Positions 35,946 to 44,717 of a stretch of DNA of 64,000 bases are shown piece after piece (the first letter of the stretch is position 1; the number at the start of each line of letters is the position of its first letter). The stretch covers positions 7,192,001-7,256,000 of the forward strand of contig NZ_CP032698.1 of the NCBI RefSeq assembly GCF_003627815.1, in the 5' to 3' direction. The DNA comes from Streptomyces hundungensis. GTDB lineage: Bacteria; Actinomycetota; Actinomycetes; Streptomycetales; Streptomycetaceae. Both the position numbers and the translations under genes were made by a program. The notes beneath the pieces were generated by a model that saw only the letters and a list, made by a program, of their open reading frames with translations, did no database searches and was not told the DNA's origin.

Positions 35946-36620
35946 ATGAGCCGTGCTGCCCTGCTCGTCCTCGCCGACGGACGCTTCCCGGCCGGCGGCC
36001 ACGCCCACTCCGGCGGCGCCGAGGCGGCCGTCGCCTCGGGGCGGGTCCGTTGCGCCGCCGACCTCGCGGAGTTCTGCCTCGGGCGGTTGCACACCGCGGG
36101 CCTCACCGCCGCCGCGCTGGCCGCCGCGGCGGCGGCCGGCGTCGACCCGCTCGTCCTGGACGACGCCGCCGACGCCCGCACCCCGTCGCCGGCGCTGCGG
36201 GCCACCGCGCGCAAGCTCGGCCGGCAGATGATGCGGGCGGCCCGCGCGACCTGGCCCTCGGCCGAACTCGACACGCTGGCCGCGGCTCGCCCGCGCGGTG
36301 CCCATCAGCCGATCGTGCTCGGCCTCGCGGCGCGGGCGGCGGGGCTCGGGCCCGAGGACGCGGGGCACTGCGTGGCGTACGAGGTGGTCAGCGGGCCGGC
36401 CACGGCCGTGGTGCGCCTGCTGAGCCTCGACCCCTTCGAGGCGACGGGTGTCCTCGCTCGGCTCGCGCCGGAGGTGGACGCGGTGGCCCGGCGGGCGGCC
36501 CTCGCCGCGGCGCGGGCGGTGCGGGGTGGGGTTGATGCGCTGCCTGCGGCGTCGGCTCCGCTGCTTGATGTCATGGCTGAGGGGCATGCGGGGTGGGCGG
36601 TGCGGCTGTTTGCGTCTTAG
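35946..36620 (+). CDS. ureF: Urease accessory protein UreF
   Basis: A 224-aa all-helical accessory protein that works with UreD and UreG to load nickel. It has the N-terminal LLVLADGRFPAGGHAHSGG block and HQPIVLGLAARAAGL near the middle. The C-terminal half is very Ala/Arg-rich. It follows ureC with a 14-bp gap. A dispersed repeat sits between its stop and ureG. Confidence 0.93.
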   Translation: MSRAALLVLADGRFPAGGHAHSGGAEAAVASGRVRCAADLAEFCLGRLHTAGLTAAALAAAAAAGVDPLVLDDAADARTPSPALRATARKLGRQMMRAARATWPSAELDTLAAARPRGAHQPIVLGLAARAAGLGPEDAGHCVAYEVVSGPATAVVRLLSLDPFEATGVLARLAPEVDAVARRAALAAARAVRGGVDALPAASAPLLDVMAEGHAGWAVRLFAS

Positions 36621-36639
36621 GGGTGCGGGCCGCCTCTGT

Positions 36640-36708
36640 GCTGGGGGCTGCGCCCCCAGACCCCCCATCGCGCCTTAAGGGCGCTCGTCCTCAATCGCCG
36701 GACGGGCT
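36640..36708 (+). repeat. Type A dispersed repeat inside the urease operon
   Basis: This copy has the stem CTGGGGGC-TGC-GCCCCCAG, then GCGCCTTAAGGGCGC, then CTCGTCCTCAATCGCCGGAC. It fills most of the 177-bp ureF-ureG gap. Either stem could act as an internal attenuator or an mRNA stability element. ureG then has its own AAGGAG ribosome binding site. Confidence 0.88.
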
Positions 36709-36797
36709 CAACGGGTTGGCACCCGGCCCGAACCTGCGGGAAGCCCCCTTTCGCAATATCCCTATCCCTGTCCCGTACCCCACCCGAAGGAGACCCC

Positions 36798-37475
36798 ATG
36801 CACCTCGACCACTCCCACGAAGGACCCGCCGCCATCAGCGCTGACGCTCATCGGGGTGACGGGACGCGGCGGGCGTTGCGGGTGGGGCTTGGGGGGCCGG
36901 TGGGGTCTGGGAAGACCGCTACCGTCGCCGCGCTCTGCCGGGCCCTTCGTGAGCAGTTCTCCATCGCCGTCGTCACCAACGACATCTACACCCGCGAAGA
37001 CGCCGCCTTCCTGCTGCGCAACGCCGTACTGCCGCCCGAGCGAATCCAGGCCGTGGAGACCGGGGCCTGTCCGCACACCGCCATCCGCGACGACATCTCC
37101 GCCAACCTCGAAGCCGTCGAGGACCTGGAGGACGCCGTGGGGCCGCTGGATCTGATCCTGGTCGAGTCCGGTGGTGACAACCTCACCGCGACCTTCTCCA
37201 AGGGGCTCGTCGACGCCCAGATCTTCGTCATCGACGTGGCGGGCGGGGACGACATTCCGCGCAAGGGCGGGCCCGGGGTCACCACCGCCGATCTGCTCGT
37301 CGTCAACAAGACCGACCTCGCGCCGTACGTCGGGTCCGACCTCGGCCGGATGGCTCACGACGCCAAGGAGCAGCGGGCCGAACTGCCCGTCGTCTTCCAG
37401 TCGTTGAGGTCCGAGGAGGGCGTCGCCCAGGTCGCCGACTGGGTGCGGGAGCGGCTCGCGGCATGGGCGGCCTGA
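36798..37475 (+). CDS. ureG: Urease accessory GTPase UreG
   Basis: A 225-aa SIMIBI GTPase that drives nickel delivery. The P-loop is [17 protein letters not shown], the metal-binding switch is [13 protein letters not shown] (Cys-Pro-His), and the guanine motif is [12 protein letters not shown]. The His-containing N-terminus (MHLDHSHE) is short. AAGGAG lies 6 nt before the ATG at 36798. Its end overlaps ureD by 13 bp. Confidence 0.96.
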   Translation: MHLDHSHEGPAAISADAHRGDGTRRALRVGLGGPVGSGKTATVAALCRALREQFSIAVVTNDIYTREDAAFLLRNAVLPPERIQAVETGACPHTAIRDDISANLEAVEDLEDAVGPLDLILVESGGDNLTATFSKGLVDAQIFVIDVAGGDDIPRKGGPGVTTADLLVVNKTDLAPYVGSDLGRMAHDAKEQRAELPVVFQSLRSEEGVAQVADWVRERLAAWAA

Positions 37476-38230
37476 CGCTCGGCGCGCGGGGAGTGCGCGC
37501 CACCGCCCGGATCGTCGCCACCCCCGAGGCCCTGCCCGTACTGGAGGGTGAGGGGCCGCTCGCGCTGCGCCGCACCCGGGCGCGCGGCCCGTACCACCGG
37601 GTGACCGTCGTCGGTGCGATGAGCGCGCCGCTCGGCGGCGACCGGATCGCCGTCGAGGCCGAGGTGCGTGACGGGGCGCGCCTGCACGTGGACTCGGCCG
37701 CCGCCACCATCGCGCTGCCCGGCCGTGACGGTGAGCGGGCGCACTACGACGTACGCCTCGGCGTCGGCGAGGGCGCCGAGCTGCGCTGGCTGCCCGAGCA
37801 GCTCATCTCGGCCGCCGGCAGCGACCTCGTGATGCGGACCCGGATCGAACTCGCGGCCGGTGCCCGTCTGGTGTTCCGTGAGGAGCAGGTGCTCGGCCGG
37901 CACGGCGAGGCGCCCGGCACCCTCGCCACCCGCCTCACCGTGTACCGCGCCGGCCGCCCGCTGCTCGACCAGGAGCTGGCGTACGGTCCGGGCGCACCCG
38001 GCGGCTGGGACGGGGGAGCGGTGCTCGGCGGCCACCGGGCGTCCGGCCAGTTGCTCATCGTCGGGCCCGAGTTCACCGACCGTCCGGCCGAGCCGAGGAT
38101 GCTCGGCGAGAGCGCCGTACTCACCCCGCTCGCCGGGCCGGGACTGCTCGTCACGGCCCTCGCTCCCGACGCCCGTCTGCTGCGTCGCACCCTCGACGAG
38201 GTGCTGCGTACGCACCTTCCGACACGCTGA
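37463..38230 (+). CDS. ureD: Urease accessory protein UreD/UreH
   Basis: A 255-aa accessory protein that scaffolds UreF and UreG on the apo-urease. It is strand-rich and includes [17 protein letters not shown], then [14 protein letters not shown], as in actinobacterial UreD. It overlaps the 3' end of ureG, so it is translated from the same message and closes the ureABCFGD set. Neither nickel transport nor urea transport genes are in the window. Confidence 0.93.
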   Translation: MGGLTLGARGVRATARIVATPEALPVLEGEGPLALRRTRARGPYHRVTVVGAMSAPLGGDRIAVEAEVRDGARLHVDSAAATIALPGRDGERAHYDVRLGVGEGAELRWLPEQLISAAGSDLVMRTRIELAAGARLVFREEQVLGRHGEAPGTLATRLTVYRAGRPLLDQELAYGPGAPGGWDGGAVLGGHRASGQLLIVGPEFTDRPAEPRMLGESAVLTPLAGPGLLVTALAPDARLLRRTLDEVLRTHLPTR

Positions 38231-38288
38231 CCGCTCAGCGGAACACGTCATACCGGCTATCGGTTCGGTAAAAAAACACCTGTACGGC

Positions 38289-38298
38289 CTGTGCACAG
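38289..38298. promoter_or_regulatory. Palindrome upstream of the secreted aminopeptidase gene
   Basis: CTGTGCACAG is a perfect 10-bp palindrome, 85 bp before the TTG start, next to an A-rich run (38271-38277). It could be an operator, but no regulator is assigned. Confidence 0.3.
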
Positions 38299-38382
38299 TG
38301 GCCTCACAGACGAAAGGATCGCCCGACAGGCCCAAACGGAGCGCTGAGACTGACAGCGCACTTCAGCAGGGGGAGGTACCAC

Positions 38383-39960
38383 TTGAGACGCACCGCAGTG
38401 CTCGGCTCGGCCGGCACACTGATAGCGGGCACGCTGATGGTGGGCGCGATAGCGGCTCCGGTCGCCAACGCCGACAACCGCGACCACGGTTGGTCCGAGG
38501 CGCGTGGCGCGCAGGTCGCGGCAGACCGGGCGGCCCAGCAGGGCGTCGCATGGACCGACTGCCCGGCCGACTGGGCGTTGGCCAAGCCCATCCAGTGCGG
38601 CTACGTGAGCGTTCCGCTCGACTACGCGCGGCCCAACGGCAAGCAGATCAAGCTGGCCGTCGACCGCATCGGCAACACCGGCACCAAGGCCGAGCGCCAG
38701 GGCGCCCTCGTCTACAACCCGGGCGGCCCCGGCGCCTCGGGCATGCGCTTCCCCACCCGGGTGACCGGCAAGAACCCGCTGTGGACCAACACCGCCAAGG
38801 CGTACGACTTCGTGGGCTTCGACCCGCGCGGTGTGGGCCACTCGACGCCGATCTCGTGTGTCGACCCCCAGGAGTACGCCAAGGCGCCGAAGGCCGACCC
38901 GGTTCCGAGCAGCGAGGCCGACAAGCGCGCCCAGCGCAAGCTCGCCGCCGAGTACGCGGACGGCTGTGCCGAGCGCAGCGGCTGGATGCTGCCGTACATG
39001 ACCACCCCGAACAGCGCCCGCGACCTGGACGTCATCCGGGCCGCCCTCGGTGAGAAGAAGCTCAACTACCTGGGCGTCTCCTACGGCACCTACCTCGGCG
39101 CGGTCTACGGCACCCTCTTCCCCACGCACGTGCGCCGCATGATCGTGGACAGCGTGGTCAACCCGGACCAGGACAACATCTGGTACCAGGCCAACCTGGG
39201 GCAGGACGTCGCCTTCCAGGCCCGCTGGAACGAGTGGGAGGACTGGGTCGCCAAGTACGACGCCACCTTCCACCTCGGCACCACCCGGGCCCAGGTCGAG
39301 GCGCAGTGGCTCAAGCTGCGCGCCGACGCGAAGAAGAACCCGCTCGACGGCAAGGTCGGACCGGCCGAGCTCCTCGGCTTCTTCCAGAAGGCCCCGTACT
39401 ACGACTCGTACTGGGTGCCGGTCGCCAAGGCGCTCAGCGCCTACGCGGCGGGCGACTCCAAGCCGGTCGTCGAGGCCTCCGCGTCCGACATGACGGACAT
39501 CGCGGGCAACATCGCCTCCGAGAACGGCAACGCGGTCTACACGGCCGTCGAGTGCGCGGACGCCAAGTGGCCGACCAGCTGGCGCAAGTGGGACCGGGAC
39601 AACACTCGTCTGAACAAGGACTACCCGTTCCTGACCTGGTCGAATGCCTGGATGAACCTGCCGTGTGCCACCTGGCCCTCCAAGCAGCACAACCCGATCG
39701 AGGTCAAGACCGGCAAGGGTCTGCCGACCGTCCTGATCGTGCAGAGCACCAATGACGCGGCCACCCCGTTCCAGGGCGCCGTCGAACTGCACAAGGCCTT
39801 CAAGAACTCGCGTCTCATCATCGAGAAGGGCGCCGGTTCGCACGGCGTGACCGGACTCGTCAACCCGTGCATCAACGCGCGCGTGGACGACTACCTGCTC
39901 ACCGGCAAGACCGACAAGGCGGACTTCACGTGCACCCCGCACGCGACGCCCGTTCCGTAA
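38383..39960 (+). CDS. Secreted tripeptidyl aminopeptidase (alpha/beta hydrolase)
   Basis: A 525-aa serine peptidase of the Streptomyces Tap/SlpD-E family. A Sec signal (about residues 1-31, ending PVANA) is followed by YNPGGPGASG, the nucleophile elbow GVSYGTYLG, the acid in QSTNDAATP and the His in AGSHGVTG. The start is TTG at 38383, with GGGGGAGG six bases upstream. Enzymes of this family remove N-terminal tripeptides from extracellular proteins. It is a stand-alone gene with its own terminator. Confidence 0.92.
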   Translation: MRRTAVLGSAGTLIAGTLMVGAIAAPVANADNRDHGWSEARGAQVAADRAAQQGVAWTDCPADWALAKPIQCGYVSVPLDYARPNGKQIKLAVDRIGNTGTKAERQGALVYNPGGPGASGMRFPTRVTGKNPLWTNTAKAYDFVGFDPRGVGHSTPISCVDPQEYAKAPKADPVPSSEADKRAQRKLAAEYADGCAERSGWMLPYMTTPNSARDLDVIRAALGEKKLNYLGVSYGTYLGAVYGTLFPTHVRRMIVDSVVNPDQDNIWYQANLGQDVAFQARWNEWEDWVAKYDATFHLGTTRAQVEAQWLKLRADAKKNPLDGKVGPAELLGFFQKAPYYDSYWVPVAKALSAYAAGDSKPVVEASASDMTDIAGNIASENGNAVYTAVECADAKWPTSWRKWDRDNTRLNKDYPFLTWSNAWMNLPCATWPSKQHNPIEVKTGKGLPTVLIVQSTNDAATPFQGAVELHKAFKNSRLIIEKGAGSHGVTGLVNPCINARVDDYLLTGKTDKADFTCTPHATPVP

Positions 39961-39977
39961 CGATCGGTTGAACGAAC

Positions 39978-40008
39978 GGGGCGGCCGGGTCTTTCCGGTC
40001 GCCCCCTT
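39978..40008 (+). terminator. Hairpin terminator after the aminopeptidase gene
   Basis: GGGGCGGCCGG (39978-39988) pairs with CCGGTCGCCCC (39995-40005), one G-U pair included, around a 6-nt loop, then CTTGTCGTT. It starts 17 bp after the stop. Confidence 0.7.
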
Positions 40009-40055
40009 GTCGTTGCCCCATCCGGTCCCAGCCGTGCATGTCGGCGGGGAACTCT

Positions 40056-40757
40056 TCAGCCGATGAGGCCGCGGAACCGCCGGGACTCCTCCGCCTTCAC
40101 ATCGGCCGCGTACCGGTCCACGTACTCCTGACCCGACAACTCCATGACCTTGTACATGATTTCGTCGGTGACCGCCCGCAGGATGGCCTTCTCGTCCTCC
40201 ATCCCCTCGTACCGGGAGAAGTCGAGCGGCTCGCCGAAGCGGATCGACACCCGCCTGATCTTCGGGACGACCTGGCCGGGCGGCTGGATCTCGAAGGTGC
40301 CCACCATGGCGCACGGGATCACCGGGACCTTGCCCCGGATGGCCATCACCGCGACGCCGACCTTGCCCTTGTAGAGCTTGCCGTCGGGCGAGCGGGTGCC
40401 CTCGGGGTAGATGCCGAGCAGCTCGTCCCTGGCGAGCACCCCGAGCCCCTCGCGGATCGCGGCCTTGCCCGCCTCCTTGCCCGAGCGGTCCACCGGGATC
40501 TGCCCGACCGCACGGAAGAAGGCGGCGGTCAGCCGCCCCTTGATGCCGGGCCCCGTGAAGTACTCCTGTTTGGCGAGGAAGGTGATGCGCCGCTTCAGCA
40601 TCACCGGCATCAGGAAGTGGTCCGAGAAGGAGAGGTGGTTGCCGGCGACGATCGCGGCGCCCTCCTCGGGAACGTGCTCGAGCCCCTCAAGCCTCGGCCG
40701 GAACAGCACCCTCAACAGGGGCCCCAGAACTGCGTACTTGAGGATGTAGTAGAGCAC
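40056..40757 (-). CDS. 1-acylglycerol-3-phosphate acyltransferase (PlsC family), copy 2
   Basis: A 233-aa paralogue of the protein at 32180-32872. NHLSFSD and YPEGTRSPDG are the catalytic and substrate motifs; GQIPVDRSGKEAG and RFGEPLDFSRYEGM are shared with copy 1. The N-terminal helix LYYILKYAVLGPLLRVLF should tether it to the membrane. I chose the GTG at 40757 because GAGGAG lies 7 nt upstream; an ATG 18 nt further up is possible but has a weak site. Confidence 0.9.
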   Translation of the reverse strand: MLYYILKYAVLGPLLRVLFRPRLEGLEHVPEEGAAIVAGNHLSFSDHFLMPVMLKRRITFLAKQEYFTGPGIKGRLTAAFFRAVGQIPVDRSGKEAGKAAIREGLGVLARDELLGIYPEGTRSPDGKLYKGKVGVAVMAIRGKVPVIPCAMVGTFEIQPPGQVVPKIRRVSIRFGEPLDFSRYEGMEDEKAILRAVTDEIMYKVMELSGQEYVDRYAADVKAEESRRFRGLIG

Positions 40758-40842
40758 CCGCGAGCTCCTCACCATGCAGAAGGGTGGCCAGTGTAAAGGG
40801 AGGCTCCGGCCTCGGGTAACCACCGCACACGGCCCCGCCGCA

Positions 40843-40858
40843 GATCGATCAATCGATC
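40843..40858. promoter_or_regulatory. Inverted repeat in the plsC2/PL8 divergent region
   Basis: GATCGAT-CA-ATCGATC is a perfect 7-bp inverted repeat with a 2-bp centre, 85 bp before the acyltransferase start and 107 bp before the lyase start. It has the look of a LacI- or GntR-type operator. Confidence 0.4.
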
Positions 40859-40905
40859 ATTTGTGTGCGAGTTCTTGAGCGAATGAAGTGCGGAGTGTAC
40901 AAACC

Positions 40906-40925
40906 GTTCACGTCACCGTGTGAAC
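40906..40925. promoter_or_regulatory. Inverted repeat upstream of the PL8 lyase
   Basis: GTTCAC (40906-40911) and GTGAAC (40920-40925), eight bases apart, lie 41 bp before the lyase ATG. This position fits a repressor site controlling a polymer-degrading enzyme. Confidence 0.4.
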
Positions 40926-40965
40926 CCTCCCTGCCTTCCCCTCTCATGCCCGGGCTGGAGTCCCC

Positions 40966-43386
40966 ATGACCGATCCCTGGACCCGCCGTGGCTTCCTTCG
41001 CGCCACGGGCGCGTCCGCGCTCGCCCTGGGGATCGCCGCCGCCCCGCCGGCGAGCGCCGCCGACGCCTATGACGCGCTGCGCGCCAGATGGCGCACCCTG
41101 ATCCTCGGGTCGGGCGTCGACCCCGCCGTCGAACCGTTCACGTCCAAGCTCGCCGACCTCGGCGCCTTGGCCGGGTCCCTGCGCGCCGCGATGGCGCCCG
41201 CGAGCGGATCCCTGTGGCCCGACGCCGTCTACGCCGACCCCGAGCCGGACACCGATCAGGAGTCGTTCGGCTACTCGGCCCGCATGAGCGTCAGTTGCAC
41301 CCGGCTGCGCACCCTGGCCGAGGCGTACAGCCTGCCGGGCACCGGCCTCACCGGCGACGGCGCCCTCGCCGCGGCCATCGCCACCGGCCTCGACCACCTC
41401 CACGACGACGTCTACCACGAGAGCCGGGCCGCCTTCGGCAACTGGTACGACTGGCGGATCGGCGCCCCACAGGCCCTGCTCGACACGTGCGTGCTGCTGT
41501 ACGACCACCTCTCCGCGGCCCAACTGGGCGGCATTCTCACGGCAGTCGACCACTTCGTGCCGGACAGTGCCGTCGCCGTCTACGGCGGCACCAGCACCGG
41601 CGCCAACCGCGTCGACCTCTGTCGGGTGCTGGCCCTGCGCGGAGTCCTCGGCAAGAACTCCGCGAAGCTCTCCCTGGCCGGGAACGCCCTCTCGCCGGTC
41701 TTCCCCTATGTGACCGAGGGAGACGGGCTCTACCGCGACGGCTCCTTCGTCCAGCACGCCCACGTCCCCTACACCGCCTCCTACGGAACGGTGATGCTCG
41801 GTGGCCTCGGCCTGCTGTTCGCCCTGCTCACCGACTCCGCCTGGGCGGTATCGGACCCCGCCCGGCAGGTCGTCTTCGACGCGGTGGAGAACGCCTGGGC
41901 GCCCTTCCTCTACAACGGCCTCGCCCTGGACTGTGTCGCGGGCCGCGCCATCAGCCGGGGCGTCGCGGCCGGGGACCCCGCGGCCCGCCGCCAGGACGAC
42001 CATGTGCGCGGCCATGCGATCCTCGCCTCCATCGTGCTGCTGGGCCAGGGCGCCACCGACGCGGAGAACGCCCGATGGCGCGGGCTCGTCAAGGGCTGGA
42101 TGCAACGGGACTACTACAGCCCGCCGCTGAGCGACCCCTTCCTCGGGGTGCCAAGTCTGGCTCTGCTCAAGGGAGTTCAGGACGACCGCACGGTGTCCGC
42201 GATCGCCGAACCCGTGGGCCACCGGATCTTCCCGAACATGGCCCGGGCCACCCACCGCCGGCCCACCTGGGCGGCCGCCATCAGCATGGCCGACCAACGG
42301 ATCACGTACTACGAGACCGGCAACGGCGAGAACCTGCACGGCTGGCACACCGGCTCCGGAATGCTCTCCTGGTGGGGCGACACCTACGCGGGCGGGCAGT
42401 ACAGCGACGACTTCTGGCCCACCGTGGACCCCTACCGGCTGCCCGGCACCACCGCCTCGCGCAAGGTCCTCGCCGATGCCGCGGGAGGCGACTGGGGCGC
42501 TTCCCGACCGGACGTCCACTGGGTGGGCGGTGCGAGCGACGGGCAGCGGGCCGCGATCGGCCAGTACCTCAAAGGGCTCCAGAGCACCCTGCTCGCCAAG
42601 AAGTCCTGGTTCTGCCTCGACGACGCGATCGTGTGCCTGGGCGCGGGCATCACCTGCCGGGACGGCACGGTGGTCGAGTCGACCGTCGACAACCGCAACC
42701 TCGGGCCCGTGGGAAACGCCGCCCTCACCGTCGACGGCTCCGTGCAGCCGCTCACCCACCCCTGGTCGGCGACCCTGACCGACGTCTCCTGGGTCCACCT
42801 CGCGGGCCACGCGGGCTATGTCTTCCCCGGACGGGCCACCGTACGGGCCCGCCGCGAGGAGCGCACCGGACGCTGGAGCGACATCAACAAGAACGGCGCG
42901 GCGACGCCGGTCGCCCGCCACTACCTGACCCTGTGGGCCGACCACGGAACGGACCCGTCCGGCGCCGGCTACGCCTACCTCCTGATGCCGGGCGCCTCCG
43001 CGGCCCAGAGCGCCGCGCGCGCCGCCGACACCGGCTGGCTGAGCGTGTCGGCCAACACCGACGACCAGCAGGGCATACGGGTGCCCTCGCTCGGCTTCAC
43101 CGGCGTCACCTTCTGGTTCGGCGGCACGGTCGGCGCGCTCACCGCGAGTGCGCCGTGCGCCGTGATGATCAGCGAGCGGAGCGACGGCACCGCGGTGATC
43201 TGTGTCAGCGACCCCATGCGCGCGCAGAAGACGCTCACCCTCACCTGGAGACGGGCCGTGGCCTCGGTGACCTCACGGCCGGCCACCGTCACGGGCGCGA
43301 CCACCGGCGCGTCCCTGACCCTCACCTTCGGCGACCTCAGCGGCACCGCCGGAGCCACCCAGAGCACCGTCGTCCGGCTCGGCTGA
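40966..43386 (+). CDS. Tat-exported polysaccharide lyase family 8 protein
   Basis: An 806-aa secreted lyase of the hyaluronate/chondroitin AC/xanthan lyase family. The twin-arginine signal TRRGFLRATG sits at residues 6-15, with cleavage near PASAA. The alpha-toroid domain holds catalytic candidates Asn159 in NWYDWRIG, His266 and Tyr269/273 in HAHVPYTASYG, and Arg in RAISRG. A beta-sandwich half follows (TWAAAISMADQRITYYE; GMLSWWGDTY). It cleaves uronic-acid-containing polymers by beta-elimination; whether hyaluronan, chondroitin or xanthan cannot be told. GGAG precedes the ATG. Confidence 0.92.
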   Translation: MTDPWTRRGFLRATGASALALGIAAAPPASAADAYDALRARWRTLILGSGVDPAVEPFTSKLADLGALAGSLRAAMAPASGSLWPDAVYADPEPDTDQESFGYSARMSVSCTRLRTLAEAYSLPGTGLTGDGALAAAIATGLDHLHDDVYHESRAAFGNWYDWRIGAPQALLDTCVLLYDHLSAAQLGGILTAVDHFVPDSAVAVYGGTSTGANRVDLCRVLALRGVLGKNSAKLSLAGNALSPVFPYVTEGDGLYRDGSFVQHAHVPYTASYGTVMLGGLGLLFALLTDSAWAVSDPARQVVFDAVENAWAPFLYNGLALDCVAGRAISRGVAAGDPAARRQDDHVRGHAILASIVLLGQGATDAENARWRGLVKGWMQRDYYSPPLSDPFLGVPSLALLKGVQDDRTVSAIAEPVGHRIFPNMARATHRRPTWAAAISMADQRITYYETGNGENLHGWHTGSGMLSWWGDTYAGGQYSDDFWPTVDPYRLPGTTASRKVLADAAGGDWGASRPDVHWVGGASDGQRAAIGQYLKGLQSTLLAKKSWFCLDDAIVCLGAGITCRDGTVVESTVDNRNLGPVGNAALTVDGSVQPLTHPWSATLTDVSWVHLAGHAGYVFPGRATVRARREERTGRWSDINKNGAATPVARHYLTLWADHGTDPSGAGYAYLLMPGASAAQSAARAADTGWLSVSANTDDQQGIRVPSLGFTGVTFWFGGTVGALTASAPCAVMISERSDGTAVICVSDPMRAQKTLTLTWRRAVASVTSRPATVTGATTGASLTLTFGDLSGTAGATQSTVVRLG

Positions 43387-43399
43387 GCCGCGCGCCGCC

Positions 43400-43561
43400 T
43401 CAGGTGCTCCGCGACACCGCGGCCGTCCCGATCGCGGTGAGCCCGAGCACCACCCAGCCGAACCACAGCCAGCCGCTGCTGCCGAGCGCCACCGTGTACG
43501 CCGTGATCACCACCAGCATCACCAGGGTGAGCACCATCATCGACTTCGTCGAACGGGGCAT
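43400..43561 (-). CDS. Small membrane protein
   Basis: A 53-aa protein with two hydrophobic helices (MMVLTLVMLVVITAYTVAL and WLWFGWVVLGLTAIGTAAV) and charged ends. I chose the ATG at 43561, preceded by GGAGGAAGGGG. It lies 64 bp downstream of ctaG on the same strand and may be co-transcribed with it. The function is unknown; a role near the respiratory chain is a guess from context. Confidence 0.7.
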   Translation of the reverse strand: MPRSTKSMMVLTLVMLVVITAYTVALGSSGWLWFGWVVLGLTAIGTAAVSRST

Positions 43562-43625
43562 CGCGGTCCCCTTCCTCCCGGCAGGTGCCGTGAAGGCCAT
43601 GGTCACCCCGCGAGGGGCCGGCGCG

Positions 43626-44582
43626 CTACTGCCCGCGCGTGTTCAGCGAGGCGAGATAGGCGTTGTAGGCCTGAAGTTCCTTGTCGCCGTCGCGGTCGGC
43701 GGCCCGGTCGGTGCGGCGCGCGTGCCGCTTCTCGGTGGCGTACCACTGGAAGACCAGGGCGATCAGGACGAGCACCGAGGGGATCTCGCTGAACGCCCAG
43801 GCGATGCCGCCGCCCGCCTGCTGGTCGGCGAGCGCGTCGATGCCGAGCGAGGCCGGGGGGTTCTTGTACGTGCTGATCATGGGCTCGCTGGCCATCATCA
43901 GGGCGATGCCGAAGAAGGCGTGGAACGGCATCCCGGCGAAGAGCTCCAGCATCCGCATCACATAGCCCGGCCGGTGCGGACCCGGGTCCACGCCCATGAT
44001 CGGCCAGAAGAAGACCAGACCGACCGCGAGGAAGTGGACCATCATCGCGATGTGCCCGGTCTTGGACTCCATCAGGAAGTCGAAGAGCGGCGTGAAATAG
44101 AGGCCGTACAGGCTCGCGATGAACAGCGGGATCGTGAACGCGGGATGCGTGACGATCTTCATGTACCGGCTGTGCAGCAGCATCAACAGCACCTCACGCG
44201 GGCCCTTGTGGCCGCGCGGAGCGGTCGGCAGGGCGCGCAGCGCGAGGGTGACCGGCGCGCCGAGCAGCAGCAGGATGGGCGACAGCATGCTGATCACCAT
44301 GTGCTGCACCATGTGCGCGCTGAACATGACCATGCCGTAGTCGTTCAGCTTGGTGCACATGACGAGGGCGATGGTCAGGACGCCCACGGTCCAGAAGACC
44401 ATCCGGCCGACCGGCCAGCTGTCGCCGCGCCGCCGCAACCGGACCACGCCCCACGCGTACAGGGCGAGGCCGAGCAGACAACCGATGAGGAAGAAGGGGT
44501 CCGCCGACCATTCCAGACCCCGCGCCAGCGTGAACGGCGGCAGGTCCATGTTCATGTCCATGCCGTGCCCGCTGTGATCCAT
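43626..44582 (-). CDS. ctaG: Cytochrome c oxidase assembly protein (caa3_CtaG family)
   Basis: A 318-aa polytopic membrane protein with about seven to eight helices. The N-terminus is Met/His-rich (MDHSGHGMDMNMDLP), a possible copper-binding segment. Family motifs are FSAHMVQHMVISMLSPILL and a series of His in helix ends (VHFLAVGLVFFWP, MPFHAFFGIALMMAS). It helps mature the copper centre of cytochrome oxidase. A strong terminator separates it from pfkA upstream. Confidence 0.9.
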   Translation of the reverse strand: MDHSGHGMDMNMDLPPFTLARGLEWSADPFFLIGCLLGLALYAWGVVRLRRRGDSWPVGRMVFWTVGVLTIALVMCTKLNDYGMVMFSAHMVQHMVISMLSPILLLLGAPVTLALRALPTAPRGHKGPREVLLMLLHSRYMKIVTHPAFTIPLFIASLYGLYFTPLFDFLMESKTGHIAMMVHFLAVGLVFFWPIMGVDPGPHRPGYVMRMLELFAGMPFHAFFGIALMMASEPMISTYKNPPASLGIDALADQQAGGGIAWAFSEIPSVLVLIALVFQWYATEKRHARRTDRAADRDGDKELQAYNAYLASLNTRGQ

Positions 44583-44624
44583 CCGCTGACTCCTGATTCG
44601 TACCGGTTGTCCCGCACCAGACTA

Positions 44625-44662
44625 GAACCGCCCCCGGCCGATGGTGCGGCCGGGGGCGGTTC
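44625..44662 (-). terminator. Strong terminator after pfkA
   Basis: A perfect 16-bp stem runs from GAACCGCCCCCGGCCG (44625-44640) to its complement (44647-44662), with a 6-nt loop. On the minus strand it is followed by TAGTCTGG, and it lies 56 bp after the pfkA stop. Confidence 0.8.
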
Positions 44663-44717
44663 CTTGAGCGGCGAACGATCCGGAAAGCGGACGGAGGCAG
44701 CCGGAGGTCGGCGGAGG

